Shown here: positions 1 to 6,768 of the stretch, one piece after another
Layout of the letters: each line of letters begins with the position of its first letter
Numbering within the stretch: the stretch's first letter is position 1
Assembly (NCBI GenBank): GCA_903904275.1
Contig: CAIVBX010000127.1
Coordinates: 1-7,218, forward strand
DNA length: 7,218 nucleotides
Reading direction: 5' to 3'
Origin: an uncultured Pseudomonadota bacterium
GTDB taxonomy: Bacteria; Pseudomonadota; Gammaproteobacteria; Methylococcales; Methylomonadaceae
Position numbers and translations under genes: made by a program
The notes under the pieces: generated by a model
Databases searched by the model: none
What the model saw: only the letters and a program-made list of their open reading frames with translations
What the model was told of the DNA's origin: nothing

Positions 1-1
1 C

Positions 2-175
2 GACCCGATTATGAAAGCCGAATACAAAGGAAATACGCCTATTGAAACGCTGGTTATGGCGGAAATGTTCAGGGATTATTATTTGAAAACATTTGTGATT
101 TACTCGAATCAATTTGTTTTAGATTCTGAAAGTGGCGAATTTTCAGAAATCATTGATTCCGATATGGAAGGCTAG
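2..175 (+). CDS. 3' end of an unidentified phage gene (partial)
   Basis: An open frame enters from the left edge and ends at TAG (173-175), giving 57 C-terminal residues that begin DPIMKAEYKG and end SDMEG. The tail is acidic (several D and E) and follows an aromatic stretch containing RDYYLKTF and VIYSNQFVL. I do not recognise the family. Its position directly upstream of baseplate genes on the same strand suggests a tail or baseplate role, but that is only inference from context. It is the only gene in the window ending in TAG; the others end in TAA or TGA. The same frame stays open after the TAG until a TAA at about 300-302, which may be chance. Confidence 0.6.
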   Translation, partial: DPIMKAEYKGNTPIETLVMAEMFRDYYLKTFVIYSNQFVLDSESGEFSEIIDSDMEG

Positions 176-239
176 GAAAAACACAACATTGATGCCATCA
201 ATACTATTCTAAAATTGAATAAAAATTTAGGACAATTTA

Positions 240-515
240 ATGGCATCAATAACAGGCGTAGATATTCAAAGTATGGTTCAGCATTGGCTAAATACGCCTG
301 TTAATGGCTATTTAGGCTCTGATTACGGTAGCGATTTAAAGTCGCTATTGCACAATCCACAGCGTTTTGGCATTGCAGATGGTTTTATTGCGAAACTTAA
401 ACGTGATGTTCCTGTACTTCAATCATTTCCCATCAATCTTTACAGTGTCCCGCGTGATGTCGATAAATTGGACATTGTTATTGAAGTGGCTGGCATTGCA
501 ATCACGGTGAATTAA
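240..515 (+). CDS. Putative gp25-like baseplate wedge protein
   Basis: This is a 91-residue protein. The stretch GYLGSDYGSDLKSLLHNP (residues 23-40) resembles the conserved core of the T4 gp25 / P2 gpW family, in which a glycine-rich turn precedes an (F/Y)GS-L--LL--P motif. In that family the protein joins the inner baseplate wedge and helps connect the baseplate to the sheath. The protein is shorter than many gp25 homologues (about 110-130 residues) and ends in a beta-like hydrophobic stretch (DIVIEVAGIAITV). The ATG at 240 is supported by AGGA at 229-232 with a 7-base spacer. The next gene, a gp6/J-like baseplate gene, starts 3 bases after the stop; gp25/W followed by gp6/J is a standard order in contractile-tail phages. 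The family call rests on motif and gene order, without a search. Confidence 0.65.
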   Translation: MASITGVDIQSMVQHWLNTPVNGYLGSDYGSDLKSLLHNPQRFGIADGFIAKLKRDVPVLQSFPINLYSVPRDVDKLDIVIEVAGIAITVN

Positions 516-518
516 ACG

Positions 519-1994
519 ATGCTAACAAAATCAGACTTTCAAGACAGAATCAATACATTAGCGCAACAAAATGACACATTAGCGCCCTTATTTAATGTTC
601 AAGACCCAAGATTAACGCAACATATTGATGCAATGGCGACTATGTTATCTATGTTTTCGGCACAAATTGAGGTGGCAATTGGTGAATCATTTGAGCGTGT
701 AAGAGATGCAACGGTTTTAGCGGATGCTGCAATGCGTGGCGTGATAGTGAAATCAAAACCTGCCCAAGTTCAAATTAACGTTAAAAATAATTACAACGGC
801 GTTATCAATCTGGTTTCGGGTTCAATTTTATTGGATTCATCAAACAATGAATGGATTGTTTCGGCAGGAAAAACAATTTCAGAAAATAATAGTGATGTCA
901 TTACTGCCGTGCAAAAGCGCGTAAAAACGCTCGATGTAATCACAATTACAGAATCTAAACCATTTTATAAAATTCAAGTCCCCGTTGATGATAATGGCGA
1001 TTATTTGTCTGAATTATCGCTAACTGTGAATAATGTTGAATTTTCGTATAGAGAACGCTATACGAACATTGCACCTAATCAACAGGTGTTCAACGTTGAG
1101 ATGGACGAAAAAAAGAATCTATACATCGTTTTTGGCTATGAAAATGTAGCGGGTTATCAGGTTAAAGCGAATGACGAAATTTTGATAACAGTAAGCTATT
1201 CGACGGGCGAAATCTTAATTCCAAACGGTTCGACCTTCACATTAAAAGAAATCACACAGCTTAAAATGTCGAGTTTGGAATTTGTAATTAGCAAGATTGA
1301 TGATAAAGGCACAAATCCGCCTAGCGTTGATGTATTGCGTTATCTATGCAAATATCCTGCAATTTACGACAGTTCAGCCGTATTTTTAGGTGAGTTTGAT
1401 TTTCTAATTAGACGACGTTTCCCAGCGATTAAGTTCCTGTCCGTTTGGAACGAACAAATTGAAGAAAATAAACGTGGCGGTAGCTATCAAAATATCAACA
1501 AATTATTTATTGCGTGTTCTTTTGGGAACGAACAATTAAGCACTTCTAGCACATCATCAATAGAAATAGTTTCTAATTTAACAGCTAATCAAATTGCGAT
1601 TAGAGATTTAGTAAATACGGCGGATTCAGGTTATTACGTCCAATTTGTTGCGCCAAAAAAGAATATCATCACTTATTTTATTAACGCAAAAATACCCGCT
1701 CAATTTGATATTACGGCAATTGAAAATTCAATTTTAGCTATCGTGAATACAGAATTCGGCATTGATTCTGACTTTGCAAAAAAAGGCGGTGTGATTCCAA
1801 CAACAAATCAAATTAGATCCGTCATTATTAAAAAAATCCCTGCATTTAGCCGCGATATTAACAGCGATTTATCCATTCAAAAAAATAATATCGGTCAGAT
1901 ATATCCTGAATTTTGGAATTATGTGTTTTTAACATCAGCCAACATCACTGTTGAATCTATTGATATTGATAACCAAAACACGGGATTTAATTGA
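519..1994 (+). CDS. Putative baseplate J / T4 gp6-like protein
   Basis: This is a 491-residue protein. In contractile-tail phages the J/gp6 family builds the main ring of the baseplate wedge. An N-terminal helical region (about residues 1-75, including FERVRDATVLADAAMRGV) leads into a beta-rich section with the pattern typical of J proteins: PAQVQINVKN, a loop, then SGSILLDSSNNEWIVSAGKTI (about 81-120). A second beta section contains YSTGEILIPNGSTFTLKE. The C-terminal part has the usual domain in which a helix (ITAIENSILAIVNTEF) precedes GGVIPTTNQIRSVIIKKIPA, equivalent to the 'site for each spatial coordinate' segment of J proteins. The length is close to the family range (about 300-660). 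The ATG lies 3 bases after the preceding stop, with a weak GGTGA (505-509) upstream. The TGA stop overlaps the next reading frame. The assignment is by pattern and gene order. Confidence 0.72.
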   Translation: MLTKSDFQDRINTLAQQNDTLAPLFNVQDPRLTQHIDAMATMLSMFSAQIEVAIGESFERVRDATVLADAAMRGVIVKSKPAQVQINVKNNYNGVINLVSGSILLDSSNNEWIVSAGKTISENNSDVITAVQKRVKTLDVITITESKPFYKIQVPVDDNGDYLSELSLTVNNVEFSYRERYTNIAPNQQVFNVEMDEKKNLYIVFGYENVAGYQVKANDEILITVSYSTGEILIPNGSTFTLKEITQLKMSSLEFVISKIDDKGTNPPSVDVLRYLCKYPAIYDSSAVFLGEFDFLIRRRFPAIKFLSVWNEQIEENKRGGSYQNINKLFIACSFGNEQLSTSSTSSIEIVSNLTANQIAIRDLVNTADSGYYVQFVAPKKNIITYFINAKIPAQFDITAIENSILAIVNTEFGIDSDFAKKGGVIPTTNQIRSVIIKKIPAFSRDINSDLSIQKNNIGQIYPEFWNYVFLTSANITVESIDIDNQNTGFN

Positions 1995-1996
1995 TT

Positions 1997-2896
1997 ATGC
2001 AACTCGAACAAAATCCACTCGCAAATAGCTTTGAAGAAAATGACTTTGAAAGCGCGTTAAAGTCGATATTTTTTCAAGTTATCAATGAATCGATTAACGA
2101 CAAAAAAGCACTATATGAATCATTTAATGATGCAAATGTTCTGGGAAACCCTTATCTCGGTTCGTTGGACTTGATTAAACGTGCGGTAAATAATGATGGC
2201 TTGTTATTACTCGATAATAATTTGAGTGATTCTGTAAAAATCGATGCGTACAAGTACATTTACAAAGCATGGCGCGGTCAAAATTATGGCGGTCGCGGAT
2301 TATCGTTTTTAAAAACCTATTTAAAATTATTATTTCCTAGCGACCAAAATCTAAATGTACAGCAAGTAAAATGCAGCTATCAAGATATTCATAATTATCC
2401 CAGCGAAAGCATTTTAAAAACCGTATCTATGCCGCAATTTGACGCAGATATTATTAACGGAACGTACTTTTTAACAAATCGTCTAAAAATAACGTTATCA
2501 AATTCAAGTCAGTTTGATATAGCAAAAGTATCATCCACAATTGCGTCTATTTTACCCGCCAAATATGTGCCTTATTTCAAAGCACTTAGCAATCTTATTA
2601 CGGGTGTTGCTTATTATGCACAGTCAGAAAGTGGATTGATTGAATCCAATTGCACCATTGAATCAACTTACACATTCACCGCCGAATCAAAGCCAATAAC
2701 ATCCGATTTTGTTGCCACAAAAACACAATGCGTCCGATTGATTAAAAACCCGCCAAAATTAGACGGATTATGGGAAATTGACGGAAAACAGATTTTAGGC
2801 TCTGTGAGAAAATTAAAACTGGATGGTAGCTGGAAAGTGGCGCGTAGAAAAAGCTGGATTTATGACAACAATACTGAAAAATGGATTAAGCAATAA
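1997..2896 (+). CDS. Putative gpI-like tail/baseplate protein with C-terminal LDG-W repeats
   Basis: The protein has 299 residues from the ATG at 1997. A TTG at 1991 would add two residues (M-I), overlap the upstream TGA in a TTGA arrangement, and lie 5 bases after GGGA (1982-1985), so either start is possible. The N-terminal half, with helical segments and the stretch KAWRGQNYGGRGLSFLKTYLKLLFP (about residues 90-114), resembles the P2 gpI-type tail protein, where a W-R----GT/G motif precedes a helix. That family bridges baseplate and tail fibre, and its gene usually follows J, as here. The C-terminal about 50 residues hold two related units, LDGLWEIDGKQIL and LDGSWKVARRKSW, which resemble short LDG-W repeats seen at the ends of some tail proteins. 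The TAA shares one base with the portal ATG. The function is inferred mainly from position. Confidence 0.55.
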   Translation: MQLEQNPLANSFEENDFESALKSIFFQVINESINDKKALYESFNDANVLGNPYLGSLDLIKRAVNNDGLLLLDNNLSDSVKIDAYKYIYKAWRGQNYGGRGLSFLKTYLKLLFPSDQNLNVQQVKCSYQDIHNYPSESILKTVSMPQFDADIINGTYFLTNRLKITLSNSSQFDIAKVSSTIASILPAKYVPYFKALSNLITGVAYYAQSESGLIESNCTIESTYTFTAESKPITSDFVATKTQCVRLIKNPPKLDGLWEIDGKQILGSVRKLKLDGSWKVARRKSWIYDNNTEKWIKQ

Positions 2897-4413
2897 TGGC
2901 ATGGTTTAAAAAAGACAAAAAGTCGCGCTATGACATGGGCGAATCAGCAAAACTTTGGGAAGCTGAAAATTTAACGCCTTCCGAACACATCACACAAGCC
3001 GATACGTTTTTGTATGGTGCGGGTTCGACAACCGTTGCGACATTGCTATCATCTGGTAAGCGCGTAGGTCGGTCAAGGCAGCAAATTTATGAAAAATGGG
3101 CAGAAATGGAGGGCGATAATTTCGTATCATCCGCCTTAAAATTGCAAGTCACCAGTGCGTTAGGCGGTCATGAAACTACAGGAAAAACTATTTTCATCGA
3201 AAGTAAAACGGACGATAAAAAACAACAAGCGATTGTTGACGAAATTATCAAAGATTTAACCCCTTTTTTTAACAAGGTCGCTTATTCAATGGCTTATACT
3301 GGGGCTGCTTTTGGAGATTCTTATGCTCGAATTTACACGAATGATAATGGAATTGTCGATTTGTGCATTGATGAAATGATTAGACCTCAATTAGTACAAC
3401 CTTATGAGCGTGGCAGTAAGACGGTCGGATATGCCGTTTATATTGGTGAGCGTAATTTTGAGAGATTAGATATTTCACAGTTGGCGCGTTTGAAAATGCC
3501 CCGATTTCAATGGATTCCACAAAATGGCGTTGTTGAAAAATCGTTAAAAATCCATCTAACTAACAATGACTACAATGAAATTCCAATTATGCCGTCAATG
3601 GTCGGAGGTTCAATGTTATTTAATGCTGAACCAGCTTACGATAATTTGACATCATCATTAACAGGGTTAGTTGGTCAGCGTTGGATGGATTCGATTGATG
3701 AACAATTGCTAACGGTAAATCTTGAATCAATGACAAAACCACAGCAGGATAAATTTTTGTCATCCGTTGTCGATATGTTGAAAAAAACAAAAGAACGCGG
3801 TGAAAAAGCACTTAAAGAAGGAAAGCCTGTTCTTGAGCGCATACGTCACATCATTCCAGTTTTTAATGAAAAACAACTTGCAACCGTTAGTCCAAGCAAC
3901 GGTGGTGCGCCAAATCGCGGCGGTTCAATTTCGATAGAGGATGTTTTGTTTCATGCAAAGGCGTTAGCAGGGGCATTAGGGACTGATTTAGCTATGTTAG
4001 GATTTGCAGACCAGTTAAACGGTGGCTTGGGCGAGGGTGGATTTTTTAGGACATCGGCACAATCGGCAGAAAATGCACGTTTTATTCGCAGTGCATTAGA
4101 GGATTTTTTTTATGGCGTTATCGATATTCACACGCTTAAAAAATATGGTTTTGTATTCAATTCACATGAAAGACCATTTAGCATAAATTTCTATGGTTCG
4201 ATTAGTGCATTAGAATCAGAAAAAGCACAAACTCGCGCAAATGCAATGAATTCAGGGTTATTGCTTGTTCAGGCGATTCAAGCATTTAAAGACGTTGGCG
4301 CGTCAAAAGATATGATGATTACGTTTTTAAGTAAAACCATGATGATTGACGAAGAATTAGCAAAGATTTACGCCGAAATTGTCGGCAAAGAGGCTGATAA
4401 TGAGCCTGTTTGA
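2896..4413 (+). CDS. Phage portal protein
   Basis: This is a 505-residue protein. Portal proteins form the dodecameric ring at the capsid vertex through which DNA is packaged and to which the tail is joined. The layout fits the family. There is an N-terminal lead-in rich in K and R, then FVSSALKLQVTSALGGHE (about residues 76-93), where portals carry their 'wing' entry helix. MAYTGAAFGDSYARIYTNDNG (132-152) follows, with the typical G-A--GDSY pattern. A middle region around LERIRHIIPVFNEKQLATV is followed by the helical stem/tunnel segment FHAKALAGALGTDLAMLGF and a glycine-rich GGLGEGGFFRTSAQSAENARFIRSAL (about 352-401). Its size resembles T4 gp20 (about 520) and other myovirus portals. The start overlaps the previous stop by one base (TAATG) with a poor ribosome site, suggesting coupled translation. 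The end overlaps the next gene by 14 bases. No terminase or capsid gene is beside it, which is unusual. Confidence 0.75.
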   Translation: MAWFKKDKKSRYDMGESAKLWEAENLTPSEHITQADTFLYGAGSTTVATLLSSGKRVGRSRQQIYEKWAEMEGDNFVSSALKLQVTSALGGHETTGKTIFIESKTDDKKQQAIVDEIIKDLTPFFNKVAYSMAYTGAAFGDSYARIYTNDNGIVDLCIDEMIRPQLVQPYERGSKTVGYAVYIGERNFERLDISQLARLKMPRFQWIPQNGVVEKSLKIHLTNNDYNEIPIMPSMVGGSMLFNAEPAYDNLTSSLTGLVGQRWMDSIDEQLLTVNLESMTKPQQDKFLSSVVDMLKKTKERGEKALKEGKPVLERIRHIIPVFNEKQLATVSPSNGGAPNRGGSISIEDVLFHAKALAGALGTDLAMLGFADQLNGGLGEGGFFRTSAQSAENARFIRSALEDFFYGVIDIHTLKKYGFVFNSHERPFSINFYGSISALESEKAQTRANAMNSGLLLVQAIQAFKDVGASKDMMITFLSKTMMIDEELAKIYAEIVGKEADNEPV

Positions 4414-5182
4414 TAGCATTTCAAATGGAATGAGCAATGAAATGGCAGGTATAACGATGGGGGTTAGTTCAATTGCTAATCGTTTTGTACCGCCAGTTGT
4501 TAATAAAGCACTTAATCATACGGGAATTATTGGCGGTGATTTAATGAATGGCGACCTAGTTTCTGCTGGTCGTCATTTGATGAATACGGGGATTTTAGGG
4601 GATTTAGGTGGATTTAAAGGCATTATTGACCAGGCATTATTTTGGGCGACACCGACACCATTGATGGGCGGATTATCGCCTTATGAAGCAAAACAAATTT
4701 ATCAGCAAACCGCATCGACTGATTACGCAAAAAAGAATCTATTTTTGATTGAGGTGAATAGCGCGTTATACGGCGATATTTCAGATAGATTTAATTTGTT
4801 TTCAACGGACGTTGAATATGCTCCTTCGACTATAACAGCCGAAAAAAGAAAAATAGGCGGTACAACTACCGACAGTGTTCAATCATCCGAACCCGTTGAT
4901 TTAAGCATTACTACGCTTGATGACAGCGAAGGTTTTTTGCGTAATTGGTTTAATTATCACGCTCAAAAAACAGTTCACACGGACGGTACTGTAGGATTAC
5001 CTGCCGAATACGCGATAAGAATTAAAATTGTGCATAATTTTCTAAAGCCAAATGACTACGCTTATCAAGATATTGGCTTATTTAGACCGCAAAATATGAA
5101 TTTAAGTCTAAGTAGACATGATGATGCCTTACAAGAATTAACTATGCAATTCTCACAACTTGACACTTTTATGCGTCCTTGA
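4400..5182 (+). CDS. Putative tail tube / tube-initiator-like baseplate protein
   Basis: This is a 260-residue protein. The ATG at 4400 is preferred over an upstream TTG at 4379 because AAAGAGG (4387-4393) lies 6 bases before it. Residues 1-90 are an extension rich in G, M, I and L (for example GIIGGDLMNGDL and GILGDLGGFKGIIDQALFW) with few charges. From about residue 110 the chain becomes beta-rich (KKNLFLIEVNSALYG, then FNLFSTDVEYAPSTITAEKRKIGG). It closes with MNLSLSRHDDALQELTMQFSQLDTF, which resembles the terminal strand pattern of T4 gp19/gp48/gp54-type tube proteins. Those proteins form or nucleate the inner tail tube. The hydrophobic N-terminal extension argues for a gp48/gp54-like initiator over the major tube protein. 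It overlaps the portal gene by 14 bases and is the last structural gene before the partition cassette. The family is assigned on weak pattern similarity only. Confidence 0.5.
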   Translation: MSLFDSISNGMSNEMAGITMGVSSIANRFVPPVVNKALNHTGIIGGDLMNGDLVSAGRHLMNTGILGDLGGFKGIIDQALFWATPTPLMGGLSPYEAKQIYQQTASTDYAKKNLFLIEVNSALYGDISDRFNLFSTDVEYAPSTITAEKRKIGGTTTDSVQSSEPVDLSITTLDDSEGFLRNWFNYHAQKTVHTDGTVGLPAEYAIRIKIVHNFLKPNDYAYQDIGLFRPQNMNLSLSRHDDALQELTMQFSQLDTFMRP

Positions 5183-5190
5183 TTTAGAAT
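5160..5190 (+). promoter_or_regulatory. Candidate sigma70 promoter for the parA operon
   Basis: A perfect -35 TTGACA (5160-5165) and a 5-of-6 -10 TAGAAT (5185-5190) are separated by 19 bases, longer than the usual 17. They lie across the 3' end of the tube-like gene and the gap before parA. Transcription would begin around 5196-5198, giving a leader of about 27 bases to the GTG at 5224. The match is by eye. The long spacer suggests a weak or regulated promoter. Confidence 0.5.
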
Positions 5191-5192
5191 CA
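5180..5192. promoter_or_regulatory. Inverted repeat over the -10 box (possible operator)
   Basis: TGATT-TAG-AATCA is a perfect 5-base inverted repeat with a 3-base centre. It spans the -10 hexamer TAGAAT of the candidate parA promoter. A dyad placed there is a classic arrangement for repression by a dimeric DNA-binding protein, here plausibly the ParA partner. Short perfect dyads also arise by chance in AT-rich DNA. Confidence 0.4.
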
Positions 5193-5208
5193 TGCTTTTT
5201 TAAAGCAT
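5192..5208. promoter_or_regulatory. Inverted repeat at the predicted parA transcription start
   Basis: ATGCTTT-TTT-AAAGCAT is a perfect 7-base inverted repeat with a 3-base centre, touching the preceding dyad at A5192. It is not a normal terminator because an A-rich purine stretch, not a run of T, follows it. It could be a second operator, part of a partition (centromere-like) site, or a hairpin just before the ribosome-binding site that limits translation. Confidence 0.45.
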
Positions 5209-5223
5209 CGAGAGAGAAAATTC

Positions 5224-5856
5224 GTGATAATCCTAATTGGTTCTAAAAAAGGCGGTGTTGGAAAGTCAACTCTTGCTACAAACATTGCTGCATATCTATC
5301 AAAAAATGGAAAAGATACTATTTTGGTGGATTCCGACATACAGAGGTCAAGTTCTAACTGGTTTCACGATAGGTTAGAAACTAATCTTTCGCCAATGGCG
5401 TGCGTTCAAAAATATGATAATATCAAATCAACGTTACAGGATTTAAACAAGCGTTATGAATATGTCGTTGTTGACTGTCAAGGTCGTGATTCTGTTGAAC
5501 TTAGAACAGGGTTGCTCGCGGCTGATATTTTTATTATTCCATGCAGACCATCACAGCCCGATATTGATACGATTCCGTTAATGTCAGATATGGTTAAACA
5601 AGCGCGTGAAATGAATGAGGAATTACAAGCGTATTGTGTTTTAACTATGTGTCCGACTAATCCACAAGTTACAGAAATTGCTGATTCTCAAAAATTCATT
5701 CAAAACTTTTCTGAAATAAAATTACTTGAGGCTTTGATTGGCGATAGAAAGGTTTATCGTGATGCAATCGCAAGTGGTCATGGTATTGTTGAAATGGATA
5801 ACGATAAAGCAAAATCCGAAATTGAAAGTTTAATGAGTGAGATTTTAAAATGGTAA
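5224..5856 (+). CDS. parA: ParA-family partition ATPase
   Basis: This is a 210-residue P-loop ATPase of the ParA/MinD/Soj group, which binds DNA non-specifically and positions plasmid or prophage copies with a ParB-type partner. The deviant Walker A motif KGGVGKST (residues 9-16) contains both the signature lysine K9 and the P-loop lysine K14. Walker A' is LVDSDIQ (34-40), with the usual DxDPQ proline replaced by isoleucine. Walker B is VVVDCQGRD (81-89, aspartate 84). There is no N-terminal helix-turn-helix extension, so this is a small type Ib-like ParA, a class in which the partner normally represses the operon. Translation must start at the GTG at 5224, since no ATG precedes the P-loop; GAGAGA (5210-5215) lies 8 bases upstream. 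The stop overlaps the partner's ATG by 7 bases. Family assignment is strong; partition as its role is inferred from the pair. Confidence 0.9.
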   Translation: MIILIGSKKGGVGKSTLATNIAAYLSKNGKDTILVDSDIQRSSSNWFHDRLETNLSPMACVQKYDNIKSTLQDLNKRYEYVVVDCQGRDSVELRTGLLAADIFIIPCRPSQPDIDTIPLMSDMVKQAREMNEELQAYCVLTMCPTNPQVTEIADSQKFIQNFSEIKLLEALIGDRKVYRDAIASGHGIVEMDNDKAKSEIESLMSEILKW

Positions 5857-6494
5857 AACAAAGAATGCCACAATCAGTAAAAGATTCGCGCGAATTAAAT
5901 GACAACGAAAAAAAGTTTGTTGAAAAAGTTGAGCGAGATAATTTAAAAGCATTGTCACTTGAAGAATTAGCACAGCAGTTTGAAGATATTGGACAACAAG
6001 CACAGCTCATGCAAGGTCAAATTTTGTTAGAGGCACGTTCACGATTTGAAGGCGACAGAGAATTCGGACAATGGCGTGCAAGCTCATTATGGGCTTGCAG
6101 TTCATCACAATGTACTCGATTGATTCAATTAGCGCGTTATTTTAGTGATTCAAAACCACTTGATAAAATTAGTATAACAGCCGCTTATGAGATTTCAGCA
6201 CCGATTAACTCAGATATTGCGGATGCAATTTACAACGAAATACGCGGTAAAAATCTACCTGTTGCAGAAGTTAAGCGACAAATTGCACTGAAAAAAGGTA
6301 TTATGAATACATCCGTTGTTCCTACGTCTTCTGAAACGGTAATTACCGTAACGGAACAAAAACAAGATGTTACACCTGAAAAATCAAAACTGGATTTGAT
6401 TTTTCAGATTTTAGACGGTTTAAATGTAGGTGAAAAACTTAAACTATTGCGCGAATGCCTAACAATTGTTAATTCCTCAATGCGTCCAAAATAA
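5850..6494 (+). CDS. ParB-like / DUF3102-like partner of ParA
   Basis: This is a 214-residue protein. Residues 1-50 are charged and helical. The central stretch GQILLEARSRFEGDREFGQWRA and the following CTRLIQLARYF (about 56-98) match the look of DUF3102-type proteins, in which L-eA--------F--W precedes a helix-turn-helix-like pair with R-I/L-xLA. The section ISITAAYEISAPINSDIADAIYNEIRGKNLPVAEVKRQI (107-145) resembles the ParB-type HTH context, where an A-Y/L-ELS helix is followed by a -L-V-EV-- helix. A polar linker (150-178) and a short C-terminal helical segment (180-206), possibly for dimerisation, follow. The start is inside the end of parA, with GAGTGAG (5835-5841) 8 bases before it, so the two are co-translated. 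Expected roles are centromere binding and operon repression, which is inference. A terminator follows 5 bases after the stop. Confidence 0.65.
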   Translation: MVKQRMPQSVKDSRELNDNEKKFVEKVERDNLKALSLEELAQQFEDIGQQAQLMQGQILLEARSRFEGDREFGQWRASSLWACSSSQCTRLIQLARYFSDSKPLDKISITAAYEISAPINSDIADAIYNEIRGKNLPVAEVKRQIALKKGIMNTSVVPTSSETVITVTEQKQDVTPEKSKLDLIFQILDGLNVGEKLKLLRECLTIVNSSMRPK

Positions 6495-6498
6495 CAAA

Positions 6499-6534
6499 AA
6501 AGCCCCGTTTAGCAAGATTCGGGGCTTTGTTTTT
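6499..6534. terminator. Bidirectional rho-independent terminator
   Basis: A perfect 9-base stem AAAGCCCCG (6499-6507) pairs with CGGGGCTTT (6520-6528) around a 12-base loop. On the + strand it is followed by GTTTTT; on the minus strand the stem runs straight into a run of T before GTTAT. It lies between the convergent ends of the ParA-partner gene (6494) and the minus-strand 73-residue gene (6547), so it can end transcription from both sides. Confidence 0.9.
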
Positions 6535-6546
6535 AATAAAGTGACA

Positions 6547-6768
6547 TCATTCGCTCCAGTGTTTCAAAATGACTTTTTCTCTAACTGCTAGCGTAAGCTC
6601 AAGCATTGCATTAGCAAACTTGTCAGCTTCAAATTCCTTTGACCATTCAAACGTTTTTCTGTTGAAAACAAATCTAAACGGCATTGCGATTAACAGTGAA
6701 AATGTTAAAAATAACACTGTGCAAAACATAAAATTCCAACACAAAAAGAAGTTTTTAATGGCTTTCAT
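6547..6768 (-). CDS. Small membrane protein of unknown function (73 residues)
   Basis: The protein has a short basic start (MKAIK) followed by one long hydrophobic, aromatic-rich segment from about residue 7 to 36 (FFLCWNFMFCTVLFLTFSLL and IAMPF). This is one transmembrane helix, probably inner membrane, followed by a basic RFVFNRK. The rest (about 40-73) is amphipathic and helical (EWSKEFEADKFANAMLEL), likely cytoplasmic if the positive-inside rule is applied to the RK pairs. The start is backed by AGGTGG (6775-6780 on the complement) with a 6-base spacer, and the ATG overlaps the previous gene's TGA as ATGA. A + strand frame covering the same bases is a shadow, with no ribosome site and no gene context. 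I do not recognise a family. Phage accessory roles such as superinfection exclusion or lysis are conceivable but unsupported. Confidence 0.6.
   Translation of the reverse strand: MKAIKNFFLCWNFMFCTVLFLTFSLLIAMPFRFVFNRKTFEWSKEFEADKFANAMLELTLAVREKVILKHWSE

Noticed and set aside
189..215. Possible promoter TTGATG / TAAAAT before the gp25-like gene
   Set aside because: The spacer is only 15 bases and such matches are common in AT-rich DNA. The gene is more simply read as part of the upstream operon.
3620..3811. 63-residue open frame on the minus strand inside the portal gene
   Set aside because: It lies entirely antisense to a convincing portal gene, has no family resemblance and no gene context.
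4379..4402. TTG start at 4379 for the tube-like protein
   Set aside because: The ATG at 4400 has AAAGAGG at a good distance. The TTG start would add seven residues and deepen the overlap with the portal gene without a ribosome site.
5192..5208. Hairpin before parA as a transcription terminator of the tail operon
   Set aside because: The stem is AT-rich and no run of T follows it on the + strand, so it is better explained as an operator or leader structure.
5696..6010. 104-residue, Cys/Ser/Phe-rich open frame on the minus strand
   Set aside because: It is antisense to the parA/partner junction. The serine- and phenylalanine-rich composition is what antisense reading of AT-rich genes produces.
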